Origin: a virus
DNA length: 26,605 nucleotides
Direction: 5' to 3' (one strand)
IMG/VR virus record: IMGVR_UViG_3300044966_001084
Coordinates: 1 to 26,605 of that record
Below are positions 13,664 through 20,721 of the stretch, one piece after another. Every line of letters starts with the position of its first letter. The stretch's first letter is position 1. The translations under genes and the position numbers were made by a program. Under the pieces are notes generated by a model that made no database searches, was not told the DNA's origin, and saw only the letters and a list, made by a program, of their open reading frames with translations.

Positions 13664-14359
13664 TTAGTCTCCGTTTTGTGCAAAAAAGATGTGTTGTCCA
13701 ATGTGCGCTTGTTTTGACATACTTTTACTCCATTTTGGCGCTTTAATATATTGCGCAAAATAAAATTGCGATTTATCCAAAGTTGTTACTCTAACTCCCT
13801 TTGTAAAAAGGTTTGCTGAATGTTTTGCTCTTTCCCATTGAGCTTTATTTTTGGGGTTTGCGTTTCTAAGTTTTTTGCGGTTCGTCCAAGAAAATTGTTT
13901 TGGGGCATATACTACATCACAAAACGTATCACCCCATTTACCAGACAAAACCCTATTATAAGTTACATTAGCGACTGCCATTTGTCCCAATAGCGGTTCA
14001 AATGAAGTTTCCCAATAAATATTTTTTGCGAGACAATCAAATTCTTTATTTGATAAAGAAATTTTCTCCCCGGTATTATATAATTGAGAGTATTTGGTTT
14101 TTGGCGGTTTAACGTTTAATTTGTACTCCGTATCGGGCTTTTCTAGAGTAACGTCCACAGTACCTCTATTACTATTTCTATTGAGGTAATTATCAATTTT
14201 ACTAGAAATAATATACCCGCACAAAACTAAAGAAACTCCAAACAAAGCTACATGTCCCGCATCAGAATTCTTCCATACGAGTTTTGATGTTTCTTTCATC
14301 GAATTGTTCAATTTTTTGAACGGTGTTGTAAAGTTTTCAGTATCAATTACAATCTTCAT
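13664..14359 (-). CDS. SleB-type cell-wall hydrolase with N-terminal membrane anchor
   Basis: 231 residues. Residues ~36-53 form a single membrane span (or signal-arrest-release helix), then a linker rich in Pro/Lys (65-95). Residues ~103-231 are a SleB-like Hydrolase_2 domain: L-A-K-N-I-Y-W-E-T (Glu117 the expected catalytic acid), G-Q-M-A-V-A-N-V-x-x-N-R, K-Q-F-S-W-T, W-x-x-A-K-x-S-A, F-Y-F-A, and I-G-x-H-x-F-F. Such enzymes are lytic transglycosylases/amidases that cut peptidoglycan; this is the best endolysin candidate here, 1 kb from the holin-spanin genes but on the other strand. Early promoter at 14393; no clear Shine-Dalgarno. Confidence 0.85.
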   Translation of the reverse strand: MKIVIDTENFTTPFKKLNNSMKETSKLVWKNSDAGHVALFGVSLVLCGYIISSKIDNYLNRNSNRGTVDVTLEKPDTEYKLNVKPPKTKYSQLYNTGEKISLSNKEFDCLAKNIYWETSFEPLLGQMAVANVTYNRVLSGKWGDTFCDVVYAPKQFSWTNRKKLRNANPKNKAQWERAKHSANLFTKGVRVTTLDKSQFYFAQYIKAPKWSKSMSKQAHIGQHIFFAQNGD

Positions 14360-14392
14360 AACGAAAAACGTTTTTATTTTTAAGGAAGGTAA

Positions 14393-14421
14393 ATTCTAAG
14401 CCTATGCCAAGAAAAAGTAAA
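14393..14421 (-). promoter_or_regulatory. early-type promoter fused to a terminator
   Basis: TTTACT (14416-14421), 17 bases, TAGAAT (14393-14398). The -35 box is also the T-tract (TTTACTTTTT) of the terminator stem at 14421-14440. Confidence 0.75.
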
Positions 14422-14440
14422 GGGGTCCGTTTAGACCCCT
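14421..14440 (-). terminator. intrinsic terminator, leftward
   Basis: AGGGGTC / GACCCCT, six-base loop. On the minus strand the stem is followed by TTTACTTTTT. Confidence 0.85.
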
Positions 14441-14451
14441 TTTTATTTTTA

Positions 14452-14628
14452 TTATCTTTTCGTTGCAAATTTGTGCAACGCCTCTTTAAATTTTTCCCTA
14501 GATTCAATGAAATTTTCATATCCTAGATTATTAAAGGTTGTTGCAGCAGCTGCCATATCGTCTGCCATTTCCATTAAGTTTTCTTCGTTTAGTTCAAAAT
14601 AGTCATTTTCAAAAGTGAAATTTATCAT
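14452..14628 (-). CDS. small acidic hypothetical protein (58 aa)
   Basis: 58 residues, acidic in the first half (NEENLMEMADDMAAAA), helical. ATG 14628 is chosen over a TTG at 14643. It is followed 12 bases later by the terminator stem. No family recognised. The early promoter at 14802 is the nearest upstream promoter. Confidence 0.65.
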   Translation of the reverse strand: MINFTFENDYFELNEENLMEMADDMAAAATTFNNLGYENFIESREKFKEALHKFATKR

Positions 14629-14643
14629 ATGTTTTACGTCCAA

Positions 14644-14869
14644 ATTAATTGTTAATAACTTTATTTCTTTGAACTTCCATATTCGGTCTTCTCTCCATTT
14701 TTGTTATTCTAATTCTACTACTTTTTTATGTCTCCAAAAAGTAAAGGAGAGTTAGTAGTTATAGAGATCATTTAATTTCTTATTTGTCTCTATAAGAACA
14801 AATTCTACCCCATACCTCTTGAAAGTAAATACGTAGATCTACGTACATTTGCTACTTATTTTAAAAAAA
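14644..14869 (-). promoter_or_regulatory. intergenic control region with early promoter (14802-14829)
   Basis: No gene. It holds a leftward early promoter (TTTACT 14824-14829, 16 bases, GGGG-TAGAAT 14802-14807) and a 16-base perfect palindrome TACGTAGATCTACGTA (14828-14843). The palindrome is followed on the minus strand by TTTACTTT, and so acts as a terminator stem for the upstream gene with its T-tract being the -35. A second TTTACTTTTT (14741-14750) has no well-spaced -10. Confidence 0.7.
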
Positions 14870-15079
14870 TTATCTGTTCCTGTCTATGATAGACTGATTC
14901 ACTATGGAACTTTGCGTAACATCTGTCTGTGTGCCAAAATTGGTTATATTCTGATCCACAGAAGAGATGTTGCTGCCAATATTGTTGCTATCCCACATAT
15001 AATATCTATAACCATCGCCATAAACTCTTGGATATACTCTTGTTCTTAATCTGAAATTTCTTGGTATTCTAAAGTGCAT
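14870..15079 (-). CDS. hypothetical protein at end of collagen-like gene group (69 aa)
   Basis: 69 residues. The first half is rich in Arg/Tyr (RLRTRVYPRVYGDGYRYY); the second half is rich in Asn, Ser, Ile and Gln (DSNNIGSNISSVDQNITN...), like a beta-helical or fibre-end sequence. Very strong ribosome-binding site AGGAGG. It lies 10 bases after the previous gene, so same operon. Possible virion-surface partner; no family recognised. Confidence 0.7.
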   Translation of the reverse strand: MHFRIPRNFRLRTRVYPRVYGDGYRYYMWDSNNIGSNISSVDQNITNFGTQTDVTQSSIVNQSIIDRNR

Positions 15080-15088
15080 GATTTCCTC

Positions 15089-15418
15089 CTAGATTATATA
15101 CCAGTTACCACCTCTAGAAACGAAAGTTGCACTTTCAAAAGGTGATGTTAGTTCGTAAATTTCTGCTCTGTCGATTAATTCTCCCTCAGAACCCGTCACA
15201 GTAATTTTACCAGACTTTTCGCCCCATTCGTTTTTAACCGTATAGGGTTTTCCGTCTGGGGAAGGTGGGAGAATTATGATTACAGGTTCTTCAGAAACTA
15301 CTCCAATGTAGTTGTCCATATCGGAAGCACTGTAATTATTAGTAACTACTGTAGTACAGTAAGAATTACATCCTGAATTGGTTACATTTTCTTGTAATTT
15401 TACGTTAATATATGCCAT
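15089..15418 (-). CDS. stand-alone C-terminal-domain paralogue of the collagen-like protein
   Basis: 109 residues. From N-N-Y-S-A-S-x-x-x-N-Y-I-G-V to the end S-R-G-G-N-W-Y-I-I it aligns by eye with the last ~85 residues of the product of 15478-16167 ([14 protein letters not shown] ... S-R-G-G-E-W-Y-I-I). The N-terminal ~25 residues include a C-N-S-Y-C pair. The domain, P-V-x-I-x-L-P then strands to W-Y-I-I, is common at the ends of phage fibre and collagen-like proteins. ATG 15418 is chosen (GAGGAAC). Probably a virion-surface protein lacking the collagen stalk. Confidence 0.72.
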   Translation of the reverse strand: MAYINVKLQENVTNSGCNSYCTTVVTNNYSASDMDNYIGVVSEEPVIIILPPSPDGKPYTVKNEWGEKSGKITVTGSEGELIDRAEIYELTSPFESATFVSRGGNWYII

Positions 15419-15477
15419 AAATTGTTCCTCGTTTTTTGTTATTATTCTTGTGAACTTAGTTTTTTGTGTGTCAATGG

Positions 15478-16167
15478 TTAAATTATGTACCATTCTCCAC
15501 CACGTGATATTACTCTTAGAAATCCATATGGAACTTCTATAATATATTCATCTTTACCATCTATCGTTGATTCGTCTGATGTAGTTATTGTAACTTTTCT
15601 ATTACCAAGAGGTGGACCCATTTCTGCCTTAATAATAAGTTGCATACAATCTTCTGGATCTTCTGGTAAAGTTATGGTAACGGGTTTGTTGCTATTGACG
15701 CCGATATAGTAATCATTAGAAGTTGCTGCATAATTACTACTAACTAAGATTTCTTTGCAACAATTACATTCGCCTGGATCTCCTTTGTCGCCCTTTTCGC
15801 CTTTATCTCCCTTTGCCCCTTTTGGTCCTGGTGGTCCTGGTGGTCCTGGTGGTCCTGGTGGTCCAACTTCGCCTTGTTCGCCGGGATCTCCTTTTTCTCC
15901 AGGCGGTCCTGGTGGTCCAACTTCGCCTTGTTCGCCGGGATCTCCTTTTTCTCCAGGCGGTCCTGGTGGTCCGGGAGGGCACTCGTCACAATCTTCTTCT
16001 GGATTGTTAATGATGACAACATCATTTCCATCACCAGTATCGATATTCAATGATCCAGCTAACGATTGTCTTGCTTGTTGTATTATTCTATCGTCAATTT
16101 TCTTGCCTTCTGACAAATTAAGCAAAGCTTCGTTTAATTCCACAAGCCTTCTTTCTAATCCATTCAT
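15478..16167 (-). CDS. collagen-like virion protein
   Basis: 229 residues in three parts. Residues 1-60 form a helical N-terminus ([14 protein letters not shown]). Residues ~62-134 are uninterrupted Gly-x-y triplets ([15 protein letters not shown]...). This includes an 18-residue duplication and a run of GPP, then charged GDKGEK triplets. Residues ~135-229 are the beta-rich domain ending E-W-Y-I-I that is shared with the downstream gene. Cys lie just before (D-C-D-E-C) and just after (E-C-N-C-C) the triplets and could lock the three chains. Phage collagen-like proteins are usually surface or fibre stalks. ATG 16167 has GGAGGAA. Confidence 0.85.
   Translation of the reverse strand: MNGLERRLVELNEALLNLSEGKKIDDRIIQQARQSLAGSLNIDTGDGNDVVIINNPEEDCDECPPGPPGPPGEKGDPGEQGEVGPPGPPGEKGDPGEQGEVGPPGPPGPPGPPGPKGAKGDKGEKGDKGDPGECNCCKEILVSSNYAATSNDYYIGVNSNKPVTITLPEDPEDCMQLIIKAEMGPPLGNRKVTITTSDESTIDGKDEYIIEVPYGFLRVISRGGEWYII
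15857..15964. repeat. 54-bp tandem repeat in the collagen-like gene
   Basis: Two near-identical 54-base units (15857-15910, 15911-15964) encode 18 residues each; a 9-base Gly-Pro-Pro repeat (GGTCCTGGT) is iterated about four times just before them (about 15822-15860). Confidence 0.85.
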
Positions 16168-16198
16168 AATTATTCCTCCACAATATTGTTGAAGTAAT

Positions 16199-16228
16199 AC
16201 CAAGGCACACTTGGGGGCGTGCCTTGGT
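16199..16228 (-). terminator. strong hairpin between coiled-coil and collagen-like genes
   Basis: ACCAAGGCAC / GTGCCTTGGT, ten perfect pairs, ten-base loop. The leftward flank is not T-rich, so it is probably a processing or attenuation structure that lowers expression of the downstream genes rather than a full terminator. Confidence 0.7.
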
Positions 16229-16242
16229 TCTTTCTCAAGATT

Positions 16243-17070
16243 TCACTTAACGTTATTGCTTGTGGAGGTTTGTCCAACTCCAGCCATAGTGCCGAAATTC
16301 ACCATACCCTGACGAGTTTCAGATAGTTGGCTATTGAAATTCTGCATTTGACTCTGAAGTGCCGCAAACTGTCCAGCCCACTGATTCTGATCAGCGTGAT
16401 GTCTCCAATGACGACGACCTTCGCGTTCTTCAACAAGTTCACTATTTCTTTCAATTAACGCACGATTTAAATCATGATACTTTAGATCATTAACTAGGTC
16501 GCGTGTCTTTTGACCATCTGCAAAGATTTCTTTAGAAAGTTGTGATTGTCCAAGAGCAATAGCAGCAGCGACTTTAGCACTTTCAAGAGCAGAAGCAGCT
16601 TGTCCAAGAGCACCCTGAGTTTGAATGTCCTGACCTAGTTTCATGAAAGCCATATCTGAGGTTGCTTTTATTGACGCAAGATCGCGAGCAGCATTGAATG
16701 CATACTGTTGATTGGCAATAAAGTAATCAGACGCTTGCTTAGTAAATGTATCGTCGATTGCATCAACTTGACGAGACAAATCTGATGTTGCTTCGTTAAT
16801 GCGACTATTGATATCGTGACGAGAATCTTTAACGTCGCCGCGGATATTGAAAGATTCTTTTAATCCTTCGCGAACGATTTCATTGGTGTTTTTACCAGCA
16901 TCTTGAAGGATATGTGCTTCGGATTTAATAGTTTCTTTTACGATTTCATTAGTGTGTTCAGCACCTTCTCTGCGAATATCAGACGCATAATTTGCTGCTT
17001 CTCTACGAATGTCTGAATGATCTTGATAAAGACCCATTAAAGGATCTGTAGAATATACTACATCTGCCAT
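16243..17070 (-). CDS. long coiled-coil protein, probable virion structural protein
   Basis: 275 residues. Residues ~15-100 are a continuous charged helix with repeated 11- to 16-residue units (SDIRREAANYASDIRREGAE, HTNEIVKET, KNTNEIVREG), suggesting a long trimeric or dimeric coiled coil. Residues 120-185 are Ala-rich helices, and the C-terminus is Gln/Asn/Ser-rich. No enzyme motif, no signal. AGGAGAA precedes the ATG. First gene of the leftward late operon (promoter 17247) that also makes the collagen-like protein. Whisker- or fibre-like role is inferred from shape and context. Confidence 0.72.
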   Translation of the reverse strand: MADVVYSTDPLMGLYQDHSDIRREAANYASDIRREGAEHTNEIVKETIKSEAHILQDAGKNTNEIVREGLKESFNIRGDVKDSRHDINSRINEATSDLSRQVDAIDDTFTKQASDYFIANQQYAFNAARDLASIKATSDMAFMKLGQDIQTQGALGQAASALESAKVAAAIALGQSQLSKEIFADGQKTRDLVNDLKYHDLNRALIERNSELVEEREGRRHWRHHADQNQWAGQFAALQSQMQNFNSQLSETRQGMVNFGTMAGVGQTSTSNNVK

Positions 17071-17246
17071 TTGATTTTCTCCTGCAACTTCAACCTGTAT
17101 AAAGGTTTTATTGCTATTATTGTTATTGTGGTTTTCTTTTTATACTCAAAACCAACTTCGGGCTTCAAGATTTGTAGTTACGACTACCAACGATTTGGAT
17201 TACTCCAAATTCTTTTGAACTTCTTTGAGTTCTTTTATTATATAGG
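17071..17246 (-). other. long leader of the structural operon
   Basis: About 175 bases between the late promoter and the first gene, with no convincing open frame. It contains short repeats (GAACTCAAAGAAGTTC) but no clear regulatory element beyond that. Confidence 0.4.
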
Positions 17247-17254
17247 TATTTATA
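17247..17254 (-). promoter_or_regulatory. T4-type late promoter, leftward
   Basis: TATAAATA on the minus strand upstream of the coiled-coil gene. Confidence 0.8.
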
Positions 17255-17282
17255 AAAAATGAATTTTCCAACGAGCATAAAA

Positions 17283-17310
17283 AATGGCGATATCGTTAAA
17301 TATCGCCATT
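17283..17310 (-). terminator. terminator closing the leftward tRNA transcription unit
   Basis: AATGGCGATA (17283-17292), eight-base loop, TATCGCCATT (17301-17310); on the minus strand it is followed by a run of T. Confidence 0.9.
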
Positions 17311-17318
17311 ATATTATT

Positions 17319-17392
17319 TGGAGCGGGTAATCAGAATCGAACTGACAACATCTGCTTGGAAGGCAGGGGTTTTACCATTAAACTATACCCGC
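17319..17392 (-). tRNA. tRNA-Gly (anticodon TCC)
   Basis: Full cloverleaf. Acceptor GCGGGTA/TACCCGC, loop CTTCCAA with TCC, encoded CCA. The T loop is TTCGATT. It reads GGA/GGG codons. Separated from the main array by five protein genes. Confidence 0.93.
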
Positions 17393-17397
17393 ATATA

Positions 17398-17469
17398 TTA
17401 AAAGAACATCATAATAAAAACAATTATTAGAAATCCTGTTGCTACTATATAGGGTTCATATTTTAGCAT
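17398..17469 (-). CDS. membrane micro-peptide (23 aa)
   Basis: 23 residues, almost entirely one hydrophobic span after MLKYEPY. Its ATG lies two bases after the zinc-ribbon stop, and its stop is five bases before tRNA-Gly. Accepted on packing alone. Confidence 0.45.
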   Translation of the reverse strand: MLKYEPYIVATGFLIIVFIMMFF

Positions 17470-17471
17470 GA

Positions 17472-17633
17472 TTACAACTTCACAGTCTTTCCACATACAG
17501 AACATGTTGCCTCAGATTTCTTTTGATCTAGAGACATAACGCGATTTCCTTGACCATACTTGGCATCTTGAAAATCAGAAGCATGAGAAGGATTACCCTT
17601 ACAACCACATCGCTTAATAACAGTTCCAGACAT
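17472..17633 (-). CDS. small zinc-ribbon protein
   Basis: 53 residues. Cys9 and Cys11 (K-R-C-G-C-K), the segment N-P-S-H-A-S-D-F-Q-D-x-x-Y-G-Q-G-x-R-V, and C-S-V-C-G (44-48) form a C-x-C...C-x-x-C zinc ribbon. The pattern A-x-x-x-Q-D-x-x-Y-G-x-G-x-R-V...C-T-V-C-G recurs in tiny tailed-phage proteins and probably binds one zinc; partner unknown. AAGGAGA before the ATG. Confidence 0.8.
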   Translation of the reverse strand: MSGTVIKRCGCKGNPSHASDFQDAKYGQGNRVMSLDQKKSEATCSVCGKTVKL

Positions 17634-17726
17634 AATATATTCTCCTTAGATAATAAACACAACCAACATCACTAAACAAATACAAACTATAATTTGTTTA
17701 ACTTTTTCTATTCTTATTAGAAACTT

Positions 17727-18080
17727 TTATTTAAAGTCTTCATGCCAAGCCCCAGAAAAACAGTGCATAACCTCATGCCCAATTGTAGCCATTGAAGTTT
17801 TCTTTTCTGTTATTACAAGACAAGTATCAAACCCCAAAGTTTTATCCCAAAACGCGCATGCTTCTACAACGTATCCGTATGGCTTTTTACCACGTTTTTT
17901 CTTTTCTTCGTTACACGCTTTGGTTACATTTTTTACAGTACGCCAAGTAATGTTTGACATATTAGTAAAGTTCTTTGTAGCGTCAAAGAGGGCATTAGGG
18001 TTTTCGTGATATTCAATATATCTTTCCGCATTAACAGAAAAAGAAACCAAAACAACGCCCAAGATAAAAACAGATTTCAT
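17727..18080 (-). CDS. periplasmic HExxH putative metallopeptidase
   Basis: 117 residues. Residues 1-18 are a signal peptide cleaved near VNA-ER. Near the C-terminus G-H-E-V-M-H-C-F-S-G-A-W-H has the zinc-protease signature HExxH with a third His seven residues on, and a preceding E-A-C-A-F-W-D. Cys residues could form disulfides. Similar short exported phage proteins with G-H-E-x-x-H-C...G-x-(W/F)-H are often found near lysis or accessory genes; substrate unknown. ATG 18080 is used; upstream in-frame ATG at 18125 would delete the promoter spacing. Confidence 0.78.
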   Translation of the reverse strand: MKSVFILGVVLVSFSVNAERYIEYHENPNALFDATKNFTNMSNITWRTVKNVTKACNEEKKKRGKKPYGYVVEACAFWDKTLGFDTCLVITEKKTSMATIGHEVMHCFSGAWHEDFK

Positions 18081-18113
18081 AATATTCTCAATGTTGTTTA
18101 CTTTACGAAAGAT

Positions 18114-18142
18114 ATCGTAACCCAATCAACCTAAAAAGTAAA
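18114..18142 (-). promoter_or_regulatory. early-type promoter, leftward
   Basis: TTTACT (18137-18142), 17 bases, TACGAT (18114-18119), about 33 bases before the metallopeptidase ATG. Confidence 0.65.
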
Positions 18143-18143
18143 G

Positions 18144-18359
18144 TCACACTCCAAAGAAAATTTCCCAGTGTTCGCCCGGTTGAGTTATCTCTTCAATAGG
18201 AGAATCAGTCAACCGGACTCTAGTTTCATAATTTCTTTCTTTCATATTATCCATATACAGAAAAGATTGCTGTAAAGTTTCAAAATAACGTAAAGGTTCC
18301 CAATTAACAATATCAGTAATATAATCTGATTTATTATATCCTTCTACTAGATATATCAT
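18144..18359 (-). CDS. hypothetical protein (71 aa)
   Basis: 71 residues, acidic, starting MIYLVEGYNKSDYITD. Overlaps the YkuK-like gene by ATGA. The N-terminal (I/V)YLVEGY...I...W...F-x-T strand-helix resembles small T4-like proteins of unknown role. No motif for function. Confidence 0.7.
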   Translation of the reverse strand: MIYLVEGYNKSDYITDIVNWEPLRYFETLQQSFLYMDNMKERNYETRVRLTDSPIEEITQPGEHWEIFFGV

Positions 18360-18829
18360 GCTACTTTTAAACTCTTTAATCTGTCAGCACAAGTTGATGC
18401 TGCCCAGGCGTTTGGTTTAACCAGGGGAACAACGTTACACATACCCCGAATATAACCTACTGCTTCAGATATAACACAAGAAGAACCATAATGTTCATCT
18501 GGATTTATGTCTATATGAACTTCAACATCTCTATCTTCAAGTACATCTTTCAATTTAAGATATAGTTCTGCAATTTTGTATACTTCTGTCATTAATCGCA
18601 TTCTTGGTTTTGCTTTCTTTTGGTCGAAATCTCTTTCTCTGGTGATTTCGCCAAACACTTTACAACCGTGTTTACCATCAATATGGACTACAATTACAGT
18701 CGCATAATCCGCATACCATACACCATTAATTTTGAATCGTTCAGAATCGCCACCAATATAAATTTTAGTTTGGGGACTTAACGATTCTATATACGTTTGA
18801 ACTTCTTTTATGTTTATGGTATGTTTCAT
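18356..18829 (-). CDS. YkuK-family RNase H-like protein
   Basis: 157 residues. Y-I-G-G-D-S-E-R (24-31, first acidic residue Asp28), A-T-V-I-V-V-H, R-x-R-L-x-x-E-V-x-K-x-A-E-L, V-E-V-H-I-D-I-N (102-109) and a C-terminal V-K-P-N-A-W-A-A-S-x-x-A-D-R. This is the DUF458/YkuK family, which has an RNase H-like fold with acidic metal ligands. It may bind or cut RNA/DNA; biochemical role not established. AGGTGAA before the ATG. Co-transcribed with the downstream 71-residue gene. Confidence 0.82.
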   Translation of the reverse strand: MKHTINIKEVQTYIESLSPQTKIYIGGDSERFKINGVWYADYATVIVVHIDGKHGCKVFGEITRERDFDQKKAKPRMRLMTEVYKIAELYLKLKDVLEDRDVEVHIDINPDEHYGSSCVISEAVGYIRGMCNVVPLVKPNAWAASTCADRLKSLKVA

Positions 18830-18863
18830 AATTCACCTACATTGTTTTTCCTCTATTATAAAT

Positions 18864-18938
18864 TGGCATCCCACCGAGGATTCGAACCCCGACTTCAAGG
18901 TTTTGGAGACCCGACGACTACCATTATCTTAGTGAGAT
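18864..18938 (-). tRNA. tRNA-Trp (CCA)
   Basis: Acceptor ATCTCAC/GTGGGAT, anticodon loop CTCCAAA (CCA), T loop TTCGAAT, discriminator G, encoded CCA. The small gene at 18940 ends one base upstream. Confidence 0.9.
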
Positions 18939-18939
18939 A

Positions 18940-19131
18940 TTATTCTTTATATTGTTCTAAAAACCCTTCTGTTCTTCTTTTCTTTTCAATTAACAAATTT
19001 AATACTTGCGAATAAAGTATATCTTTTCTTTTAGTACCAAGGATAAATTTTTCTTTATAGGCAGCATTTCTTACTTCACTAAGTGCTCTTTCTACCAGAT
19101 TTAGAATTTGTTGCGCTTTTTCTTTGTCCAT
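18940..19131 (-). CDS. small helical protein between tRNA genes (63 aa)
   Basis: 63 residues, one long charged helix pair (MDKEKAQQILNLVERAL; LNLLIEKKRRTEGFLEQYKE). No Shine-Dalgarno is evident, but composition is protein-like. Stop TAA ends one base before tRNA-Trp, the same close packing as the homing endonucleases. Function unknown. Confidence 0.55.
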   Translation of the reverse strand: MDKEKAQQILNLVERALSEVRNAAYKEKFILGTKRKDILYSQVLNLLIEKKRRTEGFLEQYKE

Positions 19132-19155
19132 AGTGTATCTTATTATAAAGTAAAT

Positions 19156-19233
19156 TGGTCTCCGAGACACGAATTGAACGTGCAACCTTTCCGCCCCAAA
19201 CGGAATGCTCTACCAAATTGAGCTACTCGGAGA
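19156..19233 (-). tRNA. tRNA-Pro (TGG)
   Basis: Acceptor TCTCCGA/TCGGAGA, anticodon stem TTCCG/CGGAA around TTTGGGG, encoded CCA. T loop TTCAATT. Confidence 0.92.
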
Positions 19234-19238
19234 TAAAT

Positions 19239-19317
19239 TGGTGGAGAATATCGGATTCTAACCGATCTGTTATCCTCGGTGCAAGCGAGGCGACCACCAC
19301 TAGCAGTCCCATTCCCC
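19239..19317 (-). tRNA. tRNA-Ala (TGC)
   Basis: Acceptor GGGGAAT/ATTCTCC (one G-T pair), anticodon stem CCTCG/CGAGG, loop CTTGCAC, encoded CCA. T loop TTAGAAT departs from TTCRANY. Confidence 0.88.
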
Positions 19318-19322
19318 ATATT

Positions 19323-19412
19323 TGGCTCCCACGGCGCGACTCGAACACGCATACGGTTTTACCGATTACATTTGATTAACAGTCAAACCTCTTACCATTA
19401 GAGTACGTGGGA
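19323..19412 (-). tRNA. tRNA-Asn (GTT) with a long variable arm
   Basis: Acceptor TCCCACG/CGTGGGA, anticodon stem TTTGA/TCAAA around CTGTTAA (GTT), T arm GCGTG/CGCGC, encoded CCA. The variable region is about 20 bases with a CGGT-AAA-ACCG stem, as in class II tRNAs, while tRNA-Asn is normally class I with ~5 bases. The loop and other arms are intact, so it looks functional. Confidence 0.85.
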
Positions 19413-19413
19413 A

Positions 19414-20124
19414 TTAAATTTTTTTATTTGTTCCTCTAGGTTTTCCATTCTGCGGAACAAAATCTTTTACATATTTAGCACACCTCATAACAAAATTTTG
19501 TTTGGATTTATCATACCCTGTATTTTCTACCAAATATTCAAAACCATATTCATTATATATTTTATATAATCTCGTATAATAGTCAACATAATCAAAAAAC
19601 TCTTTTTCTTTTTTCTCTTTTTTTATTTTCTTGACCCGTTTTACCTTCTTGATTTTTTCAAGATACGCATCAAAATTTGTTACATATCCTTTTATCCATC
19701 CTTCTGGTATTTCTTGTTCTTTTTTTATCTTTTTATTTAACCTTAAATCTAAATTAACAATCCACATAGTCCCATATTGGGAATTTTTATTTCCTTTTTG
19801 GCAAAAGGATTGTGCTTGCGAAAATTTTGTTCTACAACTTTCATATAATCTAGAATTAAAATACCTATCTTGATATTCGCTGTTTGCGCTCATTATTAAA
19901 AACGCTTTAATCATCGAATAAAATTCTTTAGTTTTTGGTTGGAACATCTTTGTTAAGAGATAATGACAAACAAAATGTTCTCTAGCACTCAAACAAACTA
20001 AATTTTCTTTTAAATCACTACCACCAATACTTTTTGGAATTATATGATGTTTTTCGGTATATCCATCAAACGGAGTTTTTAACCTATTTTCAATAATGTT
20101 GTCGTATATTTTTCTATAATTCAT
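19414..20124 (-). CDS. HNH homing endonuclease
   Basis: 236 residues. N-terminal HNH domain: E-K-H-H-I-I-P (24-30), G-G-S-D-L-K-E-N-L-V (34-43), L-S-A-R-E-H-F-V-C-H (45-54). A second module at ~112-150, G-N-K-N-S-Q-Y-G-T-M-W-I ... N-K-K-I ... I-P-E-G-W-x-K-G, is shared with two other genes in the array and is probably a DNA-binding element. Then a Lys-rich linker and a C-terminal helical part. Free-standing mobile gene inserted one base upstream of tRNA-Asn. It has its own late promoter at 20152 inside a leader hairpin. Confidence 0.85.
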   Translation of the reverse strand: MNYRKIYDNIIENRLKTPFDGYTEKHHIIPKSIGGSDLKENLVCLSAREHFVCHYLLTKMFQPKTKEFYSMIKAFLIMSANSEYQDRYFNSRLYESCRTKFSQAQSFCQKGNKNSQYGTMWIVNLDLRLNKKIKKEQEIPEGWIKGYVTNFDAYLEKIKKVKRVKKIKKEKKEKEFFDYVDYYTRLYKIYNEYGFEYLVENTGYDKSKQNFVMRCAKYVKDFVPQNGKPRGTNKKI

Positions 20125-20151
20125 ACTGTTAATCCAATACTCGAAATAAAG

Positions 20152-20159
20152 TATTTATA
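20152..20159 (-). promoter_or_regulatory. T4-type late promoter of the HNH endonuclease gene
   Basis: TATAAATA on the minus strand. The flanking RNA can form a stem ACTGTTAAT...ATTAACAGT (nine pairs) plus AATACT/AGTATT, covering the GGAT ribosome-binding site up to the ATG. The late start would lie in the loop TTATTTCG. Confidence 0.85.
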
Positions 20160-20177
20160 AATTAACAGTTTTTAAAA

Positions 20178-20252
20178 TGGAGCCTCCAGTCGGAACTGAC
20201 CCGACAACTAGGGGTTACAAATCCCTTGTTTTTCCCGTTAAACTATAGAGGC
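20178..20252 (-). tRNA. tRNA-Thr (TGT)
   Basis: Acceptor GCCTCTA/TGGAGGC, anticodon loop TTTGTAA, encoded CCA. The T arm GTCGG/CCGAC has loop GTCAGTT, lacking the usual TTC and A58, and the base of the anticodon loop is an A-C pair. Confidence 0.82.
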
Positions 20253-20275
20253 ATTTATTATATATTAAACTAAAT

Positions 20276-20350
20276 TGGCGGTTCCACCGGGGAACGATCC
20301 CGGACTTATGCCTTGACAGGGCATCGTGCAGACCACTACACTATGGAACC
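20276..20350 (-). tRNA. tRNA-Asp (GTC)
   Basis: Acceptor GGTTCCA/TGGAACC, anticodon stem ATGCC/GGCAT, loop CTGTCAA, discriminator G as usual for Asp, encoded CCA. T loop ATCGTTC is atypical. Confidence 0.9.
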
Positions 20351-20359
20351 ATAACTATT

Positions 20360-20433
20360 TGGTGGCGATAAGAAGAATCAAACTTCTGCTCAGAGGATAT
20401 GAATCTCTTGTTCTATCACTAAACTATATCGCC
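20360..20433 (-). tRNA. tRNA with CAT anticodon (Met or Ile2)
   Basis: Acceptor GGCGATA/TATCGCC, loop TTCATAT, encoded CCA. One of three CAT tRNAs here; whether it is elongator Met or a lysidine-modified Ile tRNA cannot be settled by eye. Confidence 0.85.
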
Positions 20434-20463
20434 TAAATACATTTTTTTAACATTGAGGTTACT

Positions 20464-20721
20464 ATGGAAGAATTTATTGGCGTTATTAAAATGTTCGCTG
20501 GTTATCGTTGCCCAAACAATTTTATGTTTTGCGAAGGTCAAACATTATCAATAAACGATCATCAAGCATTATATTCTATTATCGGATCTGTTTATGGGGG
20601 AGACGGTATTCATAACTTTAAGCTCCCAGATTTACGTCCAAAAAACAACACAATTCCAGATTGGGGAAATAATCCAAGATACTTAATTTGTATCAACGGT
20701 TTATATCCAGACTTCTTCTAA
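20464..20721 (+). CDS. tail-collar-domain protein on the opposite strand within the tRNA array
   Basis: 85 residues. E-E-F-I-G-V-I-K-M-F-A-G-Y...P-x-x-F-M-F-C-E-G-Q-T-L-S-I-N-D-x-x-A-L-Y-S-I-I-G-x-x-Y-G-G-D-G-x-x-x-F-x-L-P-D-L-R-P is a complete phage tail-collar (microcystin-dependent-protein-like) domain, here alone. The Leu-Pro-Asp-Leu-Arg end and a short tail follow. TTGAGG precedes the ATG. It has its own UUCG-loop terminator, so it is an independent rightward unit among leftward tRNAs. No good TATAAATA lies upstream (only CCTAAATA). Likely a horizontally acquired structural module. Confidence 0.85.
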   Translation: MEEFIGVIKMFAGYRCPNNFMFCEGQTLSINDHQALYSIIGSVYGGDGIHNFKLPDLRPKNNTIPDWGNNPRYLICINGLYPDFF